Assembly: GCF_036924525.1 (NCBI RefSeq)
Contig: NZ_JAZHRU010000001.1
Span: forward strand, 6,601,001 to 6,665,000
Origin: Bradyrhizobium sp. AZCC 1719
GTDB lineage: Bacteria; Pseudomonadota; Alphaproteobacteria; Rhizobiales; Xanthobacteraceae
Length of the DNA: 64,000 nucleotides
Reading direction: 5' to 3'
This document shows positions 1-8,210 of the stretch, piece after piece. How positions within the stretch are numbered: the first letter of the stretch is position 1; the number at the start of each line of letters is the position of its first letter. Made by a program: the position numbers and the translations under genes. The notes under the pieces are model-generated. The model ran no database searches. It had not been told where the DNA came from and saw only the letters and a list, made by a program, of their open reading frames with translations.

Positions 1-282
1 ATCAATCCGGCCACGATCATCAGGCGGTAACCGAACCTTAGTGGCGACGACGACGTTGGCCGGTTTCAGCGTCTGCAAAACGCGGCCAAGGTTCCTTTCC
101 GACTCGCCATCGCCGTACTGCACCGCCGTGTCGAAGTAATTGACGCCGGCCGCAATCGCCCGCGCGATGGCGCGCTCCTGATCGGCCGCATCGCCGCGGA
201 CCATCAGACCGCCGACTGCGCCGCAGCCGAAGCCGAGGATCGAGAGCCGCATCCCGGTGCGGCCAAAGGTCCGAAATTCCAT
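1..282 (-). CDS. Aldo/keto reductase, N-terminal part (runs off the window)
   Basis: The first 94 residues of an NAD(P)H-dependent aldo/keto reductase; the rest lies beyond base 1. The N-terminus opens with the family pattern FGRTGMRLSILGFGCGAVGG. It is followed by YFDTAVQYGDGESERNLG, which carries the catalytic Asp and Tyr of the family, and by VVVATKVRL, whose Lys fits the third catalytic position. The ATG at 282 follows AGGAGGAA (295-288) at good spacing. It lies 32 bases downstream of the amidohydrolase on the same strand, so the two probably form one operon, perhaps for sugar or small-carbonyl catabolism (inference). The substrate cannot be read from this part. Confidence 0.9.
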   Translation of the reverse strand, partial: MEFRTFGRTGMRLSILGFGCGAVGGLMVRGDAADQERAIARAIAAGVNYFDTAVQYGDGESERNLGRVLQTLKPANVVVATKVRLPPDDRGRID

Positions 283-314
283 CGCGTTTCCTCCTGAGGT
301 GGATGACCTGCGCG

Positions 315-1157
315 CTAGCCTTTTTTCGGCGACCAGCCATAAGCCTTGATGCAAGCGCCGCCCATCAGCATGGCCCGCTCGCTCTCGCTCAGGCGGCTGG
401 TCCTGACGAACGGCTCGACCGCCTGCTCGTAGTTCACGACCGCGAACGCGCGCGTCCAGTCCGTGCCCCACAGGCAGCGCTCAAAACCCCAGGCATCGAA
501 CACGCGCCCGAGCGGGTCCCAAATATCAGGGAAAGGGTACGGTTCGCGGGACAGCGTGCAGGCACCGCTGACCTTGATCACGGCGTTCGCCCGCATGGCG
601 AGTTCCAGCACCTTCGGAAGCTCGGCCCAGGGTTCGGGCGGCGCCGGCGGCACGCGTGGCTGCAGGATCCCCAGATGGTCGATGATGAACCGCGTGTCGG
701 GATGGCGATCGATCAGCGCCCTGCCCGCGTCGAGATTGTCCCAGCACAGGATGTTGACCGGAAAATCATGGCGAACCGCCGCGCGCGCAATCCGGTCGAG
801 GCCGGGATCATCAGGCGCGCGCCGCGCCTCCTTCGTCAGCATGATGCGGATTCCGACCGCGCCCGGCGTCCTCTTCCAGTCGGCGACGACATTGGCCACA
901 TCAGGGTCATCTGGATCGACCGGCTTGACGATCGCAAGCCGGCCGGGATGGGCCCGCTGCACTTCCACGGCATAGCTGGCGTCGTAACGGTACAGTGAAA
1001 AGGCGGAGATGAAGATCGCCCCGTCGACGCCAACCTTGTCCATCGCCGCCACCATCTCGTCGCCCGTAACGTGATCGGGCCAGTTCGGCACACTGTGCCA
1101 GGGCCGCATCGGACTGTTCGCCTCATAGGCATGGACCTGGGAATCGATGATCGGCAT
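315..1157 (-). CDS. Amidohydrolase family protein (TIM-barrel metal-dependent hydrolase)
   Basis: A 280-residue amidohydrolase-2 type protein. It starts MPIIDSQVHAYE, the degenerate metal-binding motif of this family near the N-terminus, and later has FIIDHLGI and a C-terminal WGTDW segment where the last metal-binding Asp of the family falls. These enzymes are soluble TIM barrels that hydrolyse or decarboxylate small cyclic or aromatic substrates; the substrate here is unknown. The frame stays open upstream to 1463, but that extension does not look like the family. The ATG at 1157 behind AGAGGAAC gives a normal length. The aldo/keto reductase follows 32 bases later, which suggests one catabolic operon. 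Confidence 0.85.
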   Translation of the reverse strand: MPIIDSQVHAYEANSPMRPWHSVPNWPDHVTGDEMVAAMDKVGVDGAIFISAFSLYRYDASYAVEVQRAHPGRLAIVKPVDPDDPDVANVVADWKRTPGAVGIRIMLTKEARRAPDDPGLDRIARAAVRHDFPVNILCWDNLDAGRALIDRHPDTRFIIDHLGILQPRVPPAPPEPWAELPKVLELAMRANAVIKVSGACTLSREPYPFPDIWDPLGRVFDAWGFERCLWGTDWTRAFAVVNYEQAVEPFVRTSRLSESERAMLMGGACIKAYGWSPKKG

Positions 1158-1496
1158 CGGGGCGGTTCCTCTGTACCGAGATTTTGGACAATGCCGCAGG
1201 CTCGTGTCCAGAGCGCAAAGGCGAGGGCCAACAGCGGAACTGAGGCGGCCTGTTCGATCACCTCGGCTCTGTCGCGCCCGCAATAACGTGGTGGCGCATT
1301 TTTTGTCGGGAAAAAAGCGCAGCGCCCTTTGAGCGCCGTATTTTGAAGCGTAACTTGGGACGCCAAGAAATAAGAAAAATCGATCGTGGGAGGCACGCCA
1401 ATGTGCAGCACGAAAAGTTTCGTTTGGGCATCCCTCGCTTGTTTCCCTCGACTGACCGCGCATTTGCAGGATAGCCCTTCGGCCGAGACATAGCCG
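1158..1496. other. Intergenic region with an A/T-stem inverted repeat
   Basis: 339 bases between divergent genes, so it should hold promoters for both. No convincing small gene was seen. The one clear structure is an inverted repeat at 1294-1320: GCGC-A-TTTTTT, a six-base loop, then AAAAAA-GCGC. It could be an operator or hairpin. The long reading frame on the minus strand here is only an open upstream extension of the amidohydrolase. Confidence 0.4.
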
Positions 1497-1988
1497 ATGA
1501 CCGCGACAGCGACATCAGGTGCTGATGGCGCACGTCCTGATCGCGGCGGCCGGATTACGTTTCTTGTGTTCGGACTGGTTGCTGTTGGACTTTGGCTGAC
1601 GGGCGGGCTCGCCACGGCAGGTGAAGGGCTGCAAGTGACGAACGCCCGGGTGCCTGCGTCCGATCAGATCGGTATCGATCTCCCGCTTGTGATGACGATC
1701 AGGAACGATGCGGCCGAAGCCGACGCCCTGTTGCGCATCCGCTGTCCGTTCGCGAATTTCGCCGTAAAGCACACGGTCGATCGCGGCGAAGGCGCGCCAG
1801 CCATGCGCGAGATCAAGTCGATTCCAATCCCGGAGAGCAAGACGACCGAACTCAAGCACGACGGATATCACGTGATGCTGCTGCAGACGCGGCAGAAGCT
1901 TGTCGACGGCGAGACGTTTACATGTGCCGTCGTTTTCCAGAAAGGTGGAACCAAAGAAACGGAGGTGCAGGTTTCGCGAACGCCCTGA
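1497..1988 (+). CDS. PCu(A)C-type periplasmic copper chaperone
   Basis: A 163-residue exported protein of the PCu(A)C (DUF461) copper-chaperone family. Residues about 20-42 form a hydrophobic signal segment ending in ATAGE. The copper-site arrangement is recognisable: a His in KHTVDRGEG, a Met in APAMREIK, then YHVML near the C-terminus. This matches the family's H-Xn-M-Xn-HxM spacing. Such proteins hold Cu(I) in the periplasm and usually serve cytochrome oxidase assembly. It lies about 100 bases upstream of the PQQ dehydrogenase on the same strand and may be co-transcribed. The ATG at 1497 has only a weak ribosome site, so the exact start is less certain. Confidence 0.82.
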   Translation: MTATATSGADGARPDRGGRITFLVFGLVAVGLWLTGGLATAGEGLQVTNARVPASDQIGIDLPLVMTIRNDAAEADALLRIRCPFANFAVKHTVDRGEGAPAMREIKSIPIPESKTTELKHDGYHVMLLQTRQKLVDGETFTCAVVFQKGGTKETEVQVSRTP

Positions 1989-2092
1989 TCGCGACAGCGG
2001 ACCGGTGAGCCGCTGAACGAGGCTTCTCAGCTGAACGCCCGGATGTGCCGGACGCTCGATTCAACATGAACTGCCAAAGGAGGGCATTACTC

Positions 2093-3880
2093 ATGGAGCG
2101 ATTTTCAGGTCACACAAGAATCTCCACGCGAGCGCGCCTGCTCGCCGTTGCAATCGCTGCCGCGGGCATGACGGCCGCACTGCCGGCATCCGCCGCCGAC
2201 GAGGTCAATCAGGAACGGCTACTCAATGTCGAGAAGGAGCCGGGCAACTGGCTTCATCATCATCAGAATTACGCGGCTCACCGGTTCTCCACTCTGAAGG
2301 AGATCAACCGCGATAACGTGAAGAACCTGAAGGTCGCCTGGACCATGCACCTCGGCGGCATCGAGGGCGGCGGCATCTGGAGCCATGGCGGGCTGGAAGG
2401 AACTCCGATTGCCGAGAACGGCTTTCTCTACGTCACCGATGGATGGGGTTCGGTCTACAAGATCGATGCACATGGTGGCCGCGGCGTGCTGGTCTGGAAG
2501 ATGGATCCCAAGACGGACCGTGACTGGGCTGGCGCCGTGGCGTGCTGCGGCGTCGACAACCGCGGCGTCGCATTGTGGGGTGATCTCGTCATTTCCCATA
2601 CGCTTGATGGCCGGCTGATCGCGACCAACAAGGAAACCGGCCAGGTCGCCTGGCAGCGCACGGTGGCCGATCCGGACAAGGGCGAGGTGATCACCGGCGC
2701 GCCGTTGATCGTCAAGAACATGGCGATCACGGGCGTCGCCGGCGCGGAATACGGCATCCGTGGCTGGATCGCCGCCACCGACCTTGCGACCCAGAAGGAG
2801 GTCTGGCGCACCCACACAATCCCGGGCAAGGGCGAGCCCGGCAGCGAGACCTGGAAAGACAGTAACAACGCGGCTGCCGCCGGCGGCGGTTCGACGTGGG
2901 TAACAGGCACCTACGATCCCGCGACCGACACCATCATCTGGGGCATCGGCAATCCCGGGCCGGACTGGGATAATGAATATCGGCCAGGCGACAACCTTTA
3001 CACCGATAGTTCGCTGGCCCTTGATGCCACGACCGGCAAGATCAAGTGGCATTATCAGCACACGCCAAACGACCCCTACGACTATGACAGCGTGGCAGAG
3101 AACGTGCTGGTCGATGTCCCCGGGCCTGGTGGTCCGCGGAAGCTCGCGCTCGAAGCGGACCGCAACGGGTTCGCCTATGCGATCGATCGCACCACCGGCA
3201 AGTTCGTCTGGGGCCTGCCGTTCGTCAAGAAAGTCACATGGACCAAAGGGCTCGACCCCGAGAGCGGCAAGCCGATCGAGTACGACCCGAACAAGGCCGT
3301 GCAGACCTATATCGCGTCGGTGACGCCAAGCCGCACCAATATGGAAACCGATATCTGCCCCGGCAACATGGGCGGCAAGAACTGGCCGCCGACGGCCTAC
3401 AATCCGGATTTGAAGCTCTGGTACATCCCGGTGATCGAGAGCTGCAACCGCATCAAGGTTGAGGTGATGACGCGGGACAAGCTGAAACCGCGGGAGTTCT
3501 GGACCGGCGGCGGCCCGAGCCAGCCATTCAGGATCACCGGCAGCGTGACTGCGATCGATGTGACGACGGGCAAGATCGCCGAAAAAATGGAAACGCCGTT
3601 TCCCAATTTGGGCGGCATGCTTGCGACTCCCGACCTCGTCTTCACCGGTCAGCCATCCGGCGAAGTGATGGCGCTCGACGCCAAGTCATTGCAGAAGCTC
3701 TGGGAGTTCAACACGGGCGGCGGCGTCAACGCACCGCCGATGACCTTTATGGTCGATGGCAAACAGTACGTTGCCATTCTGGTTGGCCTGGGCGGCGCCT
3801 GGGACAAGTGGTTCATCGATTCGACGCCCGAACTGAAGAAGATACAGCCGGGATCGATGCTCTACGTATTCGCACTCTGA
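2093..3880 (+). CDS. PQQ-dependent methanol/ethanol-family dehydrogenase, predicted lanthanide type
   Basis: A 595-residue periplasmic quinoprotein alcohol dehydrogenase. The signal peptide (about 1-34) ends LPASA-A. Repeated beta-propeller blades with Trp docking motifs fill the rest. The PQQ-site features are all visible: adjacent cysteines C151-C152 (the disulfide ring over PQQ), metal ligands E219 in GAEYGIRG and N287 in GNPGPDWDN, catalytic D330, and D332 two residues later in PYDYDS. The D+2 aspartate is known from XoxF- and PedH-type enzymes that use lanthanides instead of calcium. The ATG at 2093 follows AAAGGAGGG with 9-base spacing; an earlier in-frame ATG at 2066 lacks this. A cytochrome c gene follows. 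The alcohol substrate is unknown. Confidence 0.93.
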   Translation: MERFSGHTRISTRARLLAVAIAAAGMTAALPASAADEVNQERLLNVEKEPGNWLHHHQNYAAHRFSTLKEINRDNVKNLKVAWTMHLGGIEGGGIWSHGGLEGTPIAENGFLYVTDGWGSVYKIDAHGGRGVLVWKMDPKTDRDWAGAVACCGVDNRGVALWGDLVISHTLDGRLIATNKETGQVAWQRTVADPDKGEVITGAPLIVKNMAITGVAGAEYGIRGWIAATDLATQKEVWRTHTIPGKGEPGSETWKDSNNAAAAGGGSTWVTGTYDPATDTIIWGIGNPGPDWDNEYRPGDNLYTDSSLALDATTGKIKWHYQHTPNDPYDYDSVAENVLVDVPGPGGPRKLALEADRNGFAYAIDRTTGKFVWGLPFVKKVTWTKGLDPESGKPIEYDPNKAVQTYIASVTPSRTNMETDICPGNMGGKNWPPTAYNPDLKLWYIPVIESCNRIKVEVMTRDKLKPREFWTGGGPSQPFRITGSVTAIDVTTGKIAEKMETPFPNLGGMLATPDLVFTGQPSGEVMALDAKSLQKLWEFNTGGGVNAPPMTFMVDGKQYVAILVGLGGAWDKWFIDSTPELKKIQPGSMLYVFAL

Positions 3881-3893
3881 CATCCCAAAAAAC

Positions 3894-3920
3894 GGAGGGT
3901 CCGCCAACCGCGGGCCCTCC
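3894..3920. terminator. Hairpin between PQQ dehydrogenase and cytochrome c genes
   Basis: GGAGGGTCCGC, a 5-base loop, then GCGGGCCCTCC gives an 11-bp stem with one G-T pair, 14 bases after the dehydrogenase stop. On the plus strand it is not followed by a T-run, so it may act as an mRNA-stabilising or partial terminator hairpin. A run of six A lies just before it, so on the minus strand it looks like a hairpin plus T-run. Confidence 0.55.
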
Positions 3921-3941
3921 CCTTCGTCGACAAGAGACGCA

Positions 3942-4514
3942 ATGATGATCTTCAACAGCTTCCCGGCGGCGCCAAGCATGCTGCTCGCGAGCGTCGTCGC
4001 CCTGAATTTTTTGATTGGTACGACAGCTTTCGGTCAGTCGGCGCAAGCGCCAGCTTCGGATCCGACCAATGCCGGCAAGGCCGTTTTCAGTAAGGCCAAT
4101 TGCGTGGGCTGCCACAAATGGCACGGCAATGGCGGCGGCGGCTACGGCGGTGATGCGCTGTCGCTGCGCAAGACCGAGCTGACGCGCGATCAGATCATTG
4201 AAATCGTCGGCTGCGGGCGGCCGGGCACCGGGATGCCGTTCTTTATGCGCGGCGCCTACGATGAGGTGAAATGCCACGGCATGAACCGCCAGGACGCGGC
4301 GGCACAGATGCCGCCCGAGGGCGGAACGTTTCTGCGCCCGAAGGATATTGAAGCCGTCGCCGACTACGTGATCGCCCACATCAAGGGAGCCGGCGAACCC
4401 ACTTACGCGGAATGCGTCACCTTCTTCTCAAACACCTCGCGGGTATGCGACGTCTACAAGACCCCGGCGCAGAAGCCAGATGATGCGACCGCCAGCACCG
4501 GGAAGGGCCAGTGA
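3942..4514 (+). CDS. Exported c-type cytochrome, likely electron acceptor of the PQQ dehydrogenase
   Basis: A 190-residue cytochrome c with an N-terminal signal segment (about 8-33, ending TAFGQS). It has a single haem-binding CVGCH in NCVGCHKWHG and a candidate axial Met in GRPGTGMPFFMR. Extra cysteines in VKCHG and in the C-terminal AECVTFFSNTSRVCDVY may form a disulfide, which is unusual for the simplest class I cytochromes. Its place directly after the quinoprotein dehydrogenase fits the role of carrying electrons from PQQH2 to the terminal oxidase, as XoxG and ExaB do (known of the families; inferred here). ATG codons at 3942 and 3945 are both possible. Its stop codon abuts the start of the next gene. 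Confidence 0.88.
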   Translation: MMIFNSFPAAPSMLLASVVALNFLIGTTAFGQSAQAPASDPTNAGKAVFSKANCVGCHKWHGNGGGGYGGDALSLRKTELTRDQIIEIVGCGRPGTGMPFFMRGAYDEVKCHGMNRQDAAAQMPPEGGTFLRPKDIEAVADYVIAHIKGAGEPTYAECVTFFSNTSRVCDVYKTPAQKPDDATASTGKGQ

Positions 4515-5161
4515 TGCGCAGACTGAAGCTGCCGGGCGTTCTTGCTGCGGGCCTGCTTGCCTGGCAGGCCGTCGTGCTTGCGAGCTCTCCGGCTGATGCG
4601 GAAGAATTCAGCGGCAACGATCTGCGGGACATTCGCCTCGGAATGGCTGCGGCCGAGTTGGCGGATACCGGTTACGTCGACCTCTACTGCGCGGCGGATC
4701 CGAAGCGCACATTGGCTGGCTGGCAAAACTGGCGTGACTGCCCCGCCGACGCAAATGGTACACGGGCGATCCGATTTGGTTACGATCCATCGACCAGCCG
4801 CGACGGCACGATGGTGGCGGGTCATCCGGCGATCCTCACCCTTCTGATCGACGATACCGCGCATGTTGCCGGTTTGCAGATCGAGACCGATCCGAAGGCG
4901 CGTCTCTATATCCGGAAGAAGGCGTTTCTCCTGGGGCTGCAGGCCAAATCGCGCTACGGCTCGGACGGCTGGGCATGCACCGAGGGCCAGCCTGATGCAG
5001 GAGACCAGCCAGTGGGAGGCATCTACCTCAAGGAGCGCTGCACCAAGACGATCAGTGGCCGTTCACTCATTGTCGAACGCAACCTCTTCCGCCGGTCCGA
5101 TCAGGACAGCAAGAATTTTGTCGACGAATCCCGAATCAGCATCCTGCGAGCCAAGAACTAG
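4514..5161 (+). CDS. Exported protein of unknown function in the PQQ dehydrogenase operon
   Basis: A 215-residue protein that I do not recognise. It has a signal peptide (about 1-29, cut near ADA-EEF) and a mature part with four cysteines (DLYCAAD, WRDCPAD, WACTEG, KERCTK) that could form two disulfides in the periplasm. The ATG at 4514 overlaps the cytochrome stop (TGATG) and follows GGAAGGG; a GTG one codon earlier is an alternative. Tight coupling to the cytochrome gene suggests an accessory to the alcohol-oxidising electron-transfer unit. It does not look like the MxaJ/XoxJ binding-protein family that often fills this position. Confidence 0.8.
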   Translation: MRRLKLPGVLAAGLLAWQAVVLASSPADAEEFSGNDLRDIRLGMAAAELADTGYVDLYCAADPKRTLAGWQNWRDCPADANGTRAIRFGYDPSTSRDGTMVAGHPAILTLLIDDTAHVAGLQIETDPKARLYIRKKAFLLGLQAKSRYGSDGWACTEGQPDAGDQPVGGIYLKERCTKTISGRSLIVERNLFRRSDQDSKNFVDESRISILRAKN

Positions 5162-5210
5162 CAGCTCTCGATGATGCAGGTGCGGTGCTGAACTTGCGGC
5201 GTTCGTCGCC

Positions 5211-5228
5211 AAGTAAGTGACCTTACTT
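5211..5228. terminator. Possible bidirectional terminator between convergent genes
   Basis: AAGTAAG, a 4-base loop TGAC, then CTTACTT followed by further T gives a perfect 7-bp but A/T-rich stem. It lies in the 137-base gap between the converging transcripts of the exported protein (+) and the ATP-grasp gene (-). Confidence 0.4.
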
Positions 5229-5298
5229 TTCCACTATGCGATGCTGTCTGGACTTCCGAGCGCGCACCATCGCTGCGCATGCCCGTTTCGTGTGCCTT

Positions 5299-6333
5299 TC
5301 AGCCTACGGATACACCTGCCTTTGCCCGGCTTATTCCGAGGGCCAGAATGCGATGCAGCAGGTCCGGGTAATCTAGGCGGTCATGCCGAGCCGCTGTAGC
5401 GAACTCCTGGCTCTTTGCGATTTCGGGATTGGGGTTCGCTTCAATGAAATACGGTGTGCCGTCGGCAGAGAGGCGAAAGTCGATGCGCGCGTATCCATCG
5501 AGCCCCAGCGTTCGGTAGATACGTTTTGCTATTCGCTGAATACGGGCGTGTACCTCCGGCAGGAGATTCTTGGCCGGCCCATCTTCAATTCCGACCCGCT
5601 CCTGATAACTGGGATCGTGTTTGACCTTCTCGGTGGCTATGTGCCGTGCACCCTGGCCGCCCATGCTGCCGAATTTCAATTCCCAGACCGGCAGAGCCCG
5701 CAATCTATTGTTGCCGAGTACGCCGACGTAGAGCTCACGTCCTTCGATATATTGCTCGGCGATGGCGGCAGTTCCGACCCGCTCGTGAATGAAAGCGACG
5801 CGCTCTGCGAGCTTCTCGTCCGTATCGACGATCGATGCTTGCGAGATCCCGAAGGATCCATCCTCGTTCAGGCTCTTGACGATCAGCGGCAGCGCCAAGC
5901 GCGCTGGCCGTTTGACCTTGCGGCGCATCGGAAACACGGCGAAGGCCGGCACCGCGATCCGGCGATGGTGCACCAAGGTCTTGGATAGATCCTTGCCGCG
6001 CGCCAAGATCAGGCCACGCGGATTGCACCCGGTATATGGGATCTGCATAAGCTCGAGATAGCTTGGAATGTGCTGGTCATACACGGGCTCATGGTGAAAC
6101 TGCTCGAGCAAGTTGAATACCACATGCGGCTTGAAACCTTCGATCTCGTCGCGCACCGGCCTGATTTCCTCCTGCACGCCGAGCGGGCGCACTTCATGGC
6201 CAGCCGCACGCAAAGTGCTCACGACGTCGAATTCTGTTTTCCATTCATTGATTTGCCGCGCGGTGTATCCGTCGGTAGAATCCGGGGGCACGAAGTCCGG
6301 ATGCATCAGCACTAGAATGCGCAGGCGTCTCAT
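5299..6333 (-). CDS. ATP-grasp ligase related to D-alanine-D-alanine ligase
   Basis: A 344-residue ATP-grasp enzyme. The N-terminal third begins MRRLRILVLMHPDFVPP. The ATP-grasp core has LPLIVKSLNEDGSFGIS (nucleotide-binding Lys and the Gly-rich loop), EQYIEGRELYVGVLG, and the Mg-binding end IDFRLSADGTPYFIEANPNP with its Asp, Glu and Asn. This is the order seen in D-Ala-D-Ala ligases, which form a peptide bond through an acyl-phosphate. The gene is far from any cell-wall cluster, so a different amide bond is likely (inference). Its ATG at 6333 overlaps the metallopeptidase stop as ATGA, so the two are translationally coupled. Confidence 0.88.
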   Translation of the reverse strand: MRRLRILVLMHPDFVPPDSTDGYTARQINEWKTEFDVVSTLRAAGHEVRPLGVQEEIRPVRDEIEGFKPHVVFNLLEQFHHEPVYDQHIPSYLELMQIPYTGCNPRGLILARGKDLSKTLVHHRRIAVPAFAVFPMRRKVKRPARLALPLIVKSLNEDGSFGISQASIVDTDEKLAERVAFIHERVGTAAIAEQYIEGRELYVGVLGNNRLRALPVWELKFGSMGGQGARHIATEKVKHDPSYQERVGIEDGPAKNLLPEVHARIQRIAKRIYRTLGLDGYARIDFRLSADGTPYFIEANPNPEIAKSQEFATAARHDRLDYPDLLHRILALGISRAKAGVSVG

Positions 6334-7364
6334 AGCGCAATCCACTTGCGCCGCGAGGGGCCGAACAGCGCGTGCATGGTTTTGGCGGTCAACAGTATAC
6401 TGAAATTGATCACTAGCTTCTGTTTAGAGCCGGCGGCACGCAGATTAAGCTCGCGGCAGCGGGAGATCATATCGTCAAGTACAGCATCAAGCGTAAGTTG
6501 GTTCTCGCCCGTCCACCGGGCAACCAGCTGCCTGATTTGGGCGCGGTGTCGCCTGATGAAGAGGGAAGCCGGTTGCTCCCGGCGATGCCGTGGATCGGCG
6601 GAAAAGAGCCGGGAGAGGTCGCGGTCGTAAGTCTTCGGTGGCTTGAATGCGTAGAACGCCTGCTTTTTCTGATAGTGGTCGCCAAGCGTCTGACTGAGCT
6701 CATGCAGCGGATCGACACGCTCCCGCGTCGTAATTGGCGGCCGCTTCCCGGCGATTTCGTCCATCAGTTCGTCGACATATTCGAGCTTCTTCAGCGCTGG
6801 CCAACCGGCATAGCGCGTCCGCCAGTTCGAACGCGGCCGCAGCCACACCGCGAAGGTTTCGGCAAAATCCTCGTCCGGATGGCTTTGCGCGTACCAGAGC
6901 CGAAGATGCTGGACATAACTCCGGCTGGCCGGATTGGGCCGGTAGTAACGCGGGTAGTGCTTCGAGGACGGGCCGAACAGCTGCTGCCAACGCCGACGAC
7001 GTTGCAGCTGATACGCGTGCTGCACGGCATGGCCTGCCTCATGACGGAGAATGGCCATGCACTCGGACCAAGTGCCGCCCTCGACGTCGAGCATCATCTT
7101 CTTCTCGATTTTCATCAGGCGGGGATGGGTAAGATAGAATGGGATGGCAATACCGGGCACATCTGCCGGGCTAAACCATTCGCTCGATACCCATGCGTGT
7201 GGCCGCAGCCGGATGGCCCGCCCTTCGAGCTCTTCATAGAGAGTGCTGAGACAATCCTCGAGCCAAGTTCCTTCGACCGAAACCTTCAGACTACTGAGAG
7301 GTTGCTTGAGCAACTGTTCGTCCGATAGCTTTTCCCAAGGATATTTCCGACGTGGCATAGGCAT
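6330..7364 (-). CDS. Putative zinc metallopeptidase (HEAGH), coupled to an ATP-grasp ligase
   Basis: A 344-residue soluble protein with no signal peptide. It carries the zincin motif H108-E-A-G-H112 in ILRHEAGHAVQHAYQ and a downstream HPDEDFAETFA whose Glu (about 169) fits the third zinc ligand. Around the active site are many Arg and Tyr residues, and the C-terminal part is helical and basic. Family members are annotated as putative zinc-binding metallopeptidases; the substrate is unknown. The ATG at 7364 has no strong ribosome site, and an in-frame ATG two codons on is an alternative. It is the first gene of a two-gene operon with the ATP-grasp ligase, a pairing that suggests making and cutting of one amide bond. 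Confidence 0.82.
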   Translation of the reverse strand: MPMPRRKYPWEKLSDEQLLKQPLSSLKVSVEGTWLEDCLSTLYEELEGRAIRLRPHAWVSSEWFSPADVPGIAIPFYLTHPRLMKIEKKMMLDVEGGTWSECMAILRHEAGHAVQHAYQLQRRRRWQQLFGPSSKHYPRYYRPNPASRSYVQHLRLWYAQSHPDEDFAETFAVWLRPRSNWRTRYAGWPALKKLEYVDELMDEIAGKRPPITTRERVDPLHELSQTLGDHYQKKQAFYAFKPPKTYDRDLSRLFSADPRHRREQPASLFIRRHRAQIRQLVARWTGENQLTLDAVLDDMISRCRELNLRAAGSKQKLVINFSILLTAKTMHALFGPSRRKWIAL

Positions 7365-8023
7365 CCAGAAGCATAAGAACTCGGTACTTGGATGGTGTCA
7401 TAGGATACGGCTGGCAACAACCGTCGACCCTTCGCGGCGTGCCGCTGTTGGCCAGCGTCGGCTTTGGGCCTAGCTACCAACTCCTGCAGCACAGCATTGT
7501 AAGTTGGCGTCAGCTCCTGTGCGCGGCCGACGTTCCTCGGTGCGCCACCCTGGTTCTATTCGTTCAGACGCCAGCATTCTGTCCTGTCTCCAGGCAAATA
7601 ACTCGCGTCGCAAAAAATCGATTTTTCTTGAATAATCTATTTTCCATAACAACTTCAACGTGATTTGCCCCGTGCAGTCGTCGCATCAAAAATATTCCGC
7701 TTCGCCGCACAAATCCCGCCGTCCCGTCCCGACAAGAGGGGCGTTGGCCATCGTCACGAACGTGGGGCGGGATGCGGTGGACGCGGCAGCGTCGGCGCGA
7801 GAGGTTGTTCGCAGGGCGGCTACGGCCGTGAGCGGACACGGCGCGCAGGACGTACGGCGCTGAAGCGTACGGCAAAACCGTGTGGTCCTGGCACCCGTGG
7901 CTGGTGTCAAGCTGACGGAGGTGCGTTGAACCCAACCGGGTTCGACAAGCCTTCAATCCGTCAGCGATGGAGGCAAGAGGAATTCGTCTCCAGGGAGAGC
8001 ACGGTATAAGCCGTAAAGCCACT

Positions 8024-8135
8024 GCGCAGGGAATGCCGGAGTGCCTCGGCTGTACCTGTATGCTCGTGTGCGCATCTCTTTGCGCTACTTGCACACGAGA
8101 CCGCGGGTGCAGCAAGCACCCGGCATTCCCTGCGC
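8024..8135. repeat. Long nested inverted repeat (repeat-element terminus)
   Basis: Outer arms pair 8024-8044 (starting GCGCAGGGAATGCCGG) with 8116-8135 (ending CCGGCATTCCCTGCGC), about 20 bases with one bulge. Inner arms pair CTCGTGTGC (8063-8071) with GCACACGAG (8091-8099). The whole would fold into a large cruciform or RNA hairpin. Dispersed-repeat origin is inferred. Confidence 0.6.
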
Positions 8136-8210
8136 CCTCTTCCTGTAGGGCGAATGAATTTGCAAAGCTCGGGCGGATCGCGCCGCGGGAACGTAGACAC
8201 ATACCTGGTT

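Noticed and set aside
1071..1332. Small plus-strand frames before the PCu(A)C gene
   Set aside because: They overlap the amidohydrolase antisense or the intergenic hairpin and lack ribosome sites and sensible composition.
7564..8202. 212-codon minus-strand frame in the gene desert
   Set aside because: Repeat-derived translation with abnormal Arg/Cys/Ser content and no ribosome site; probably a spurious hypothetical.
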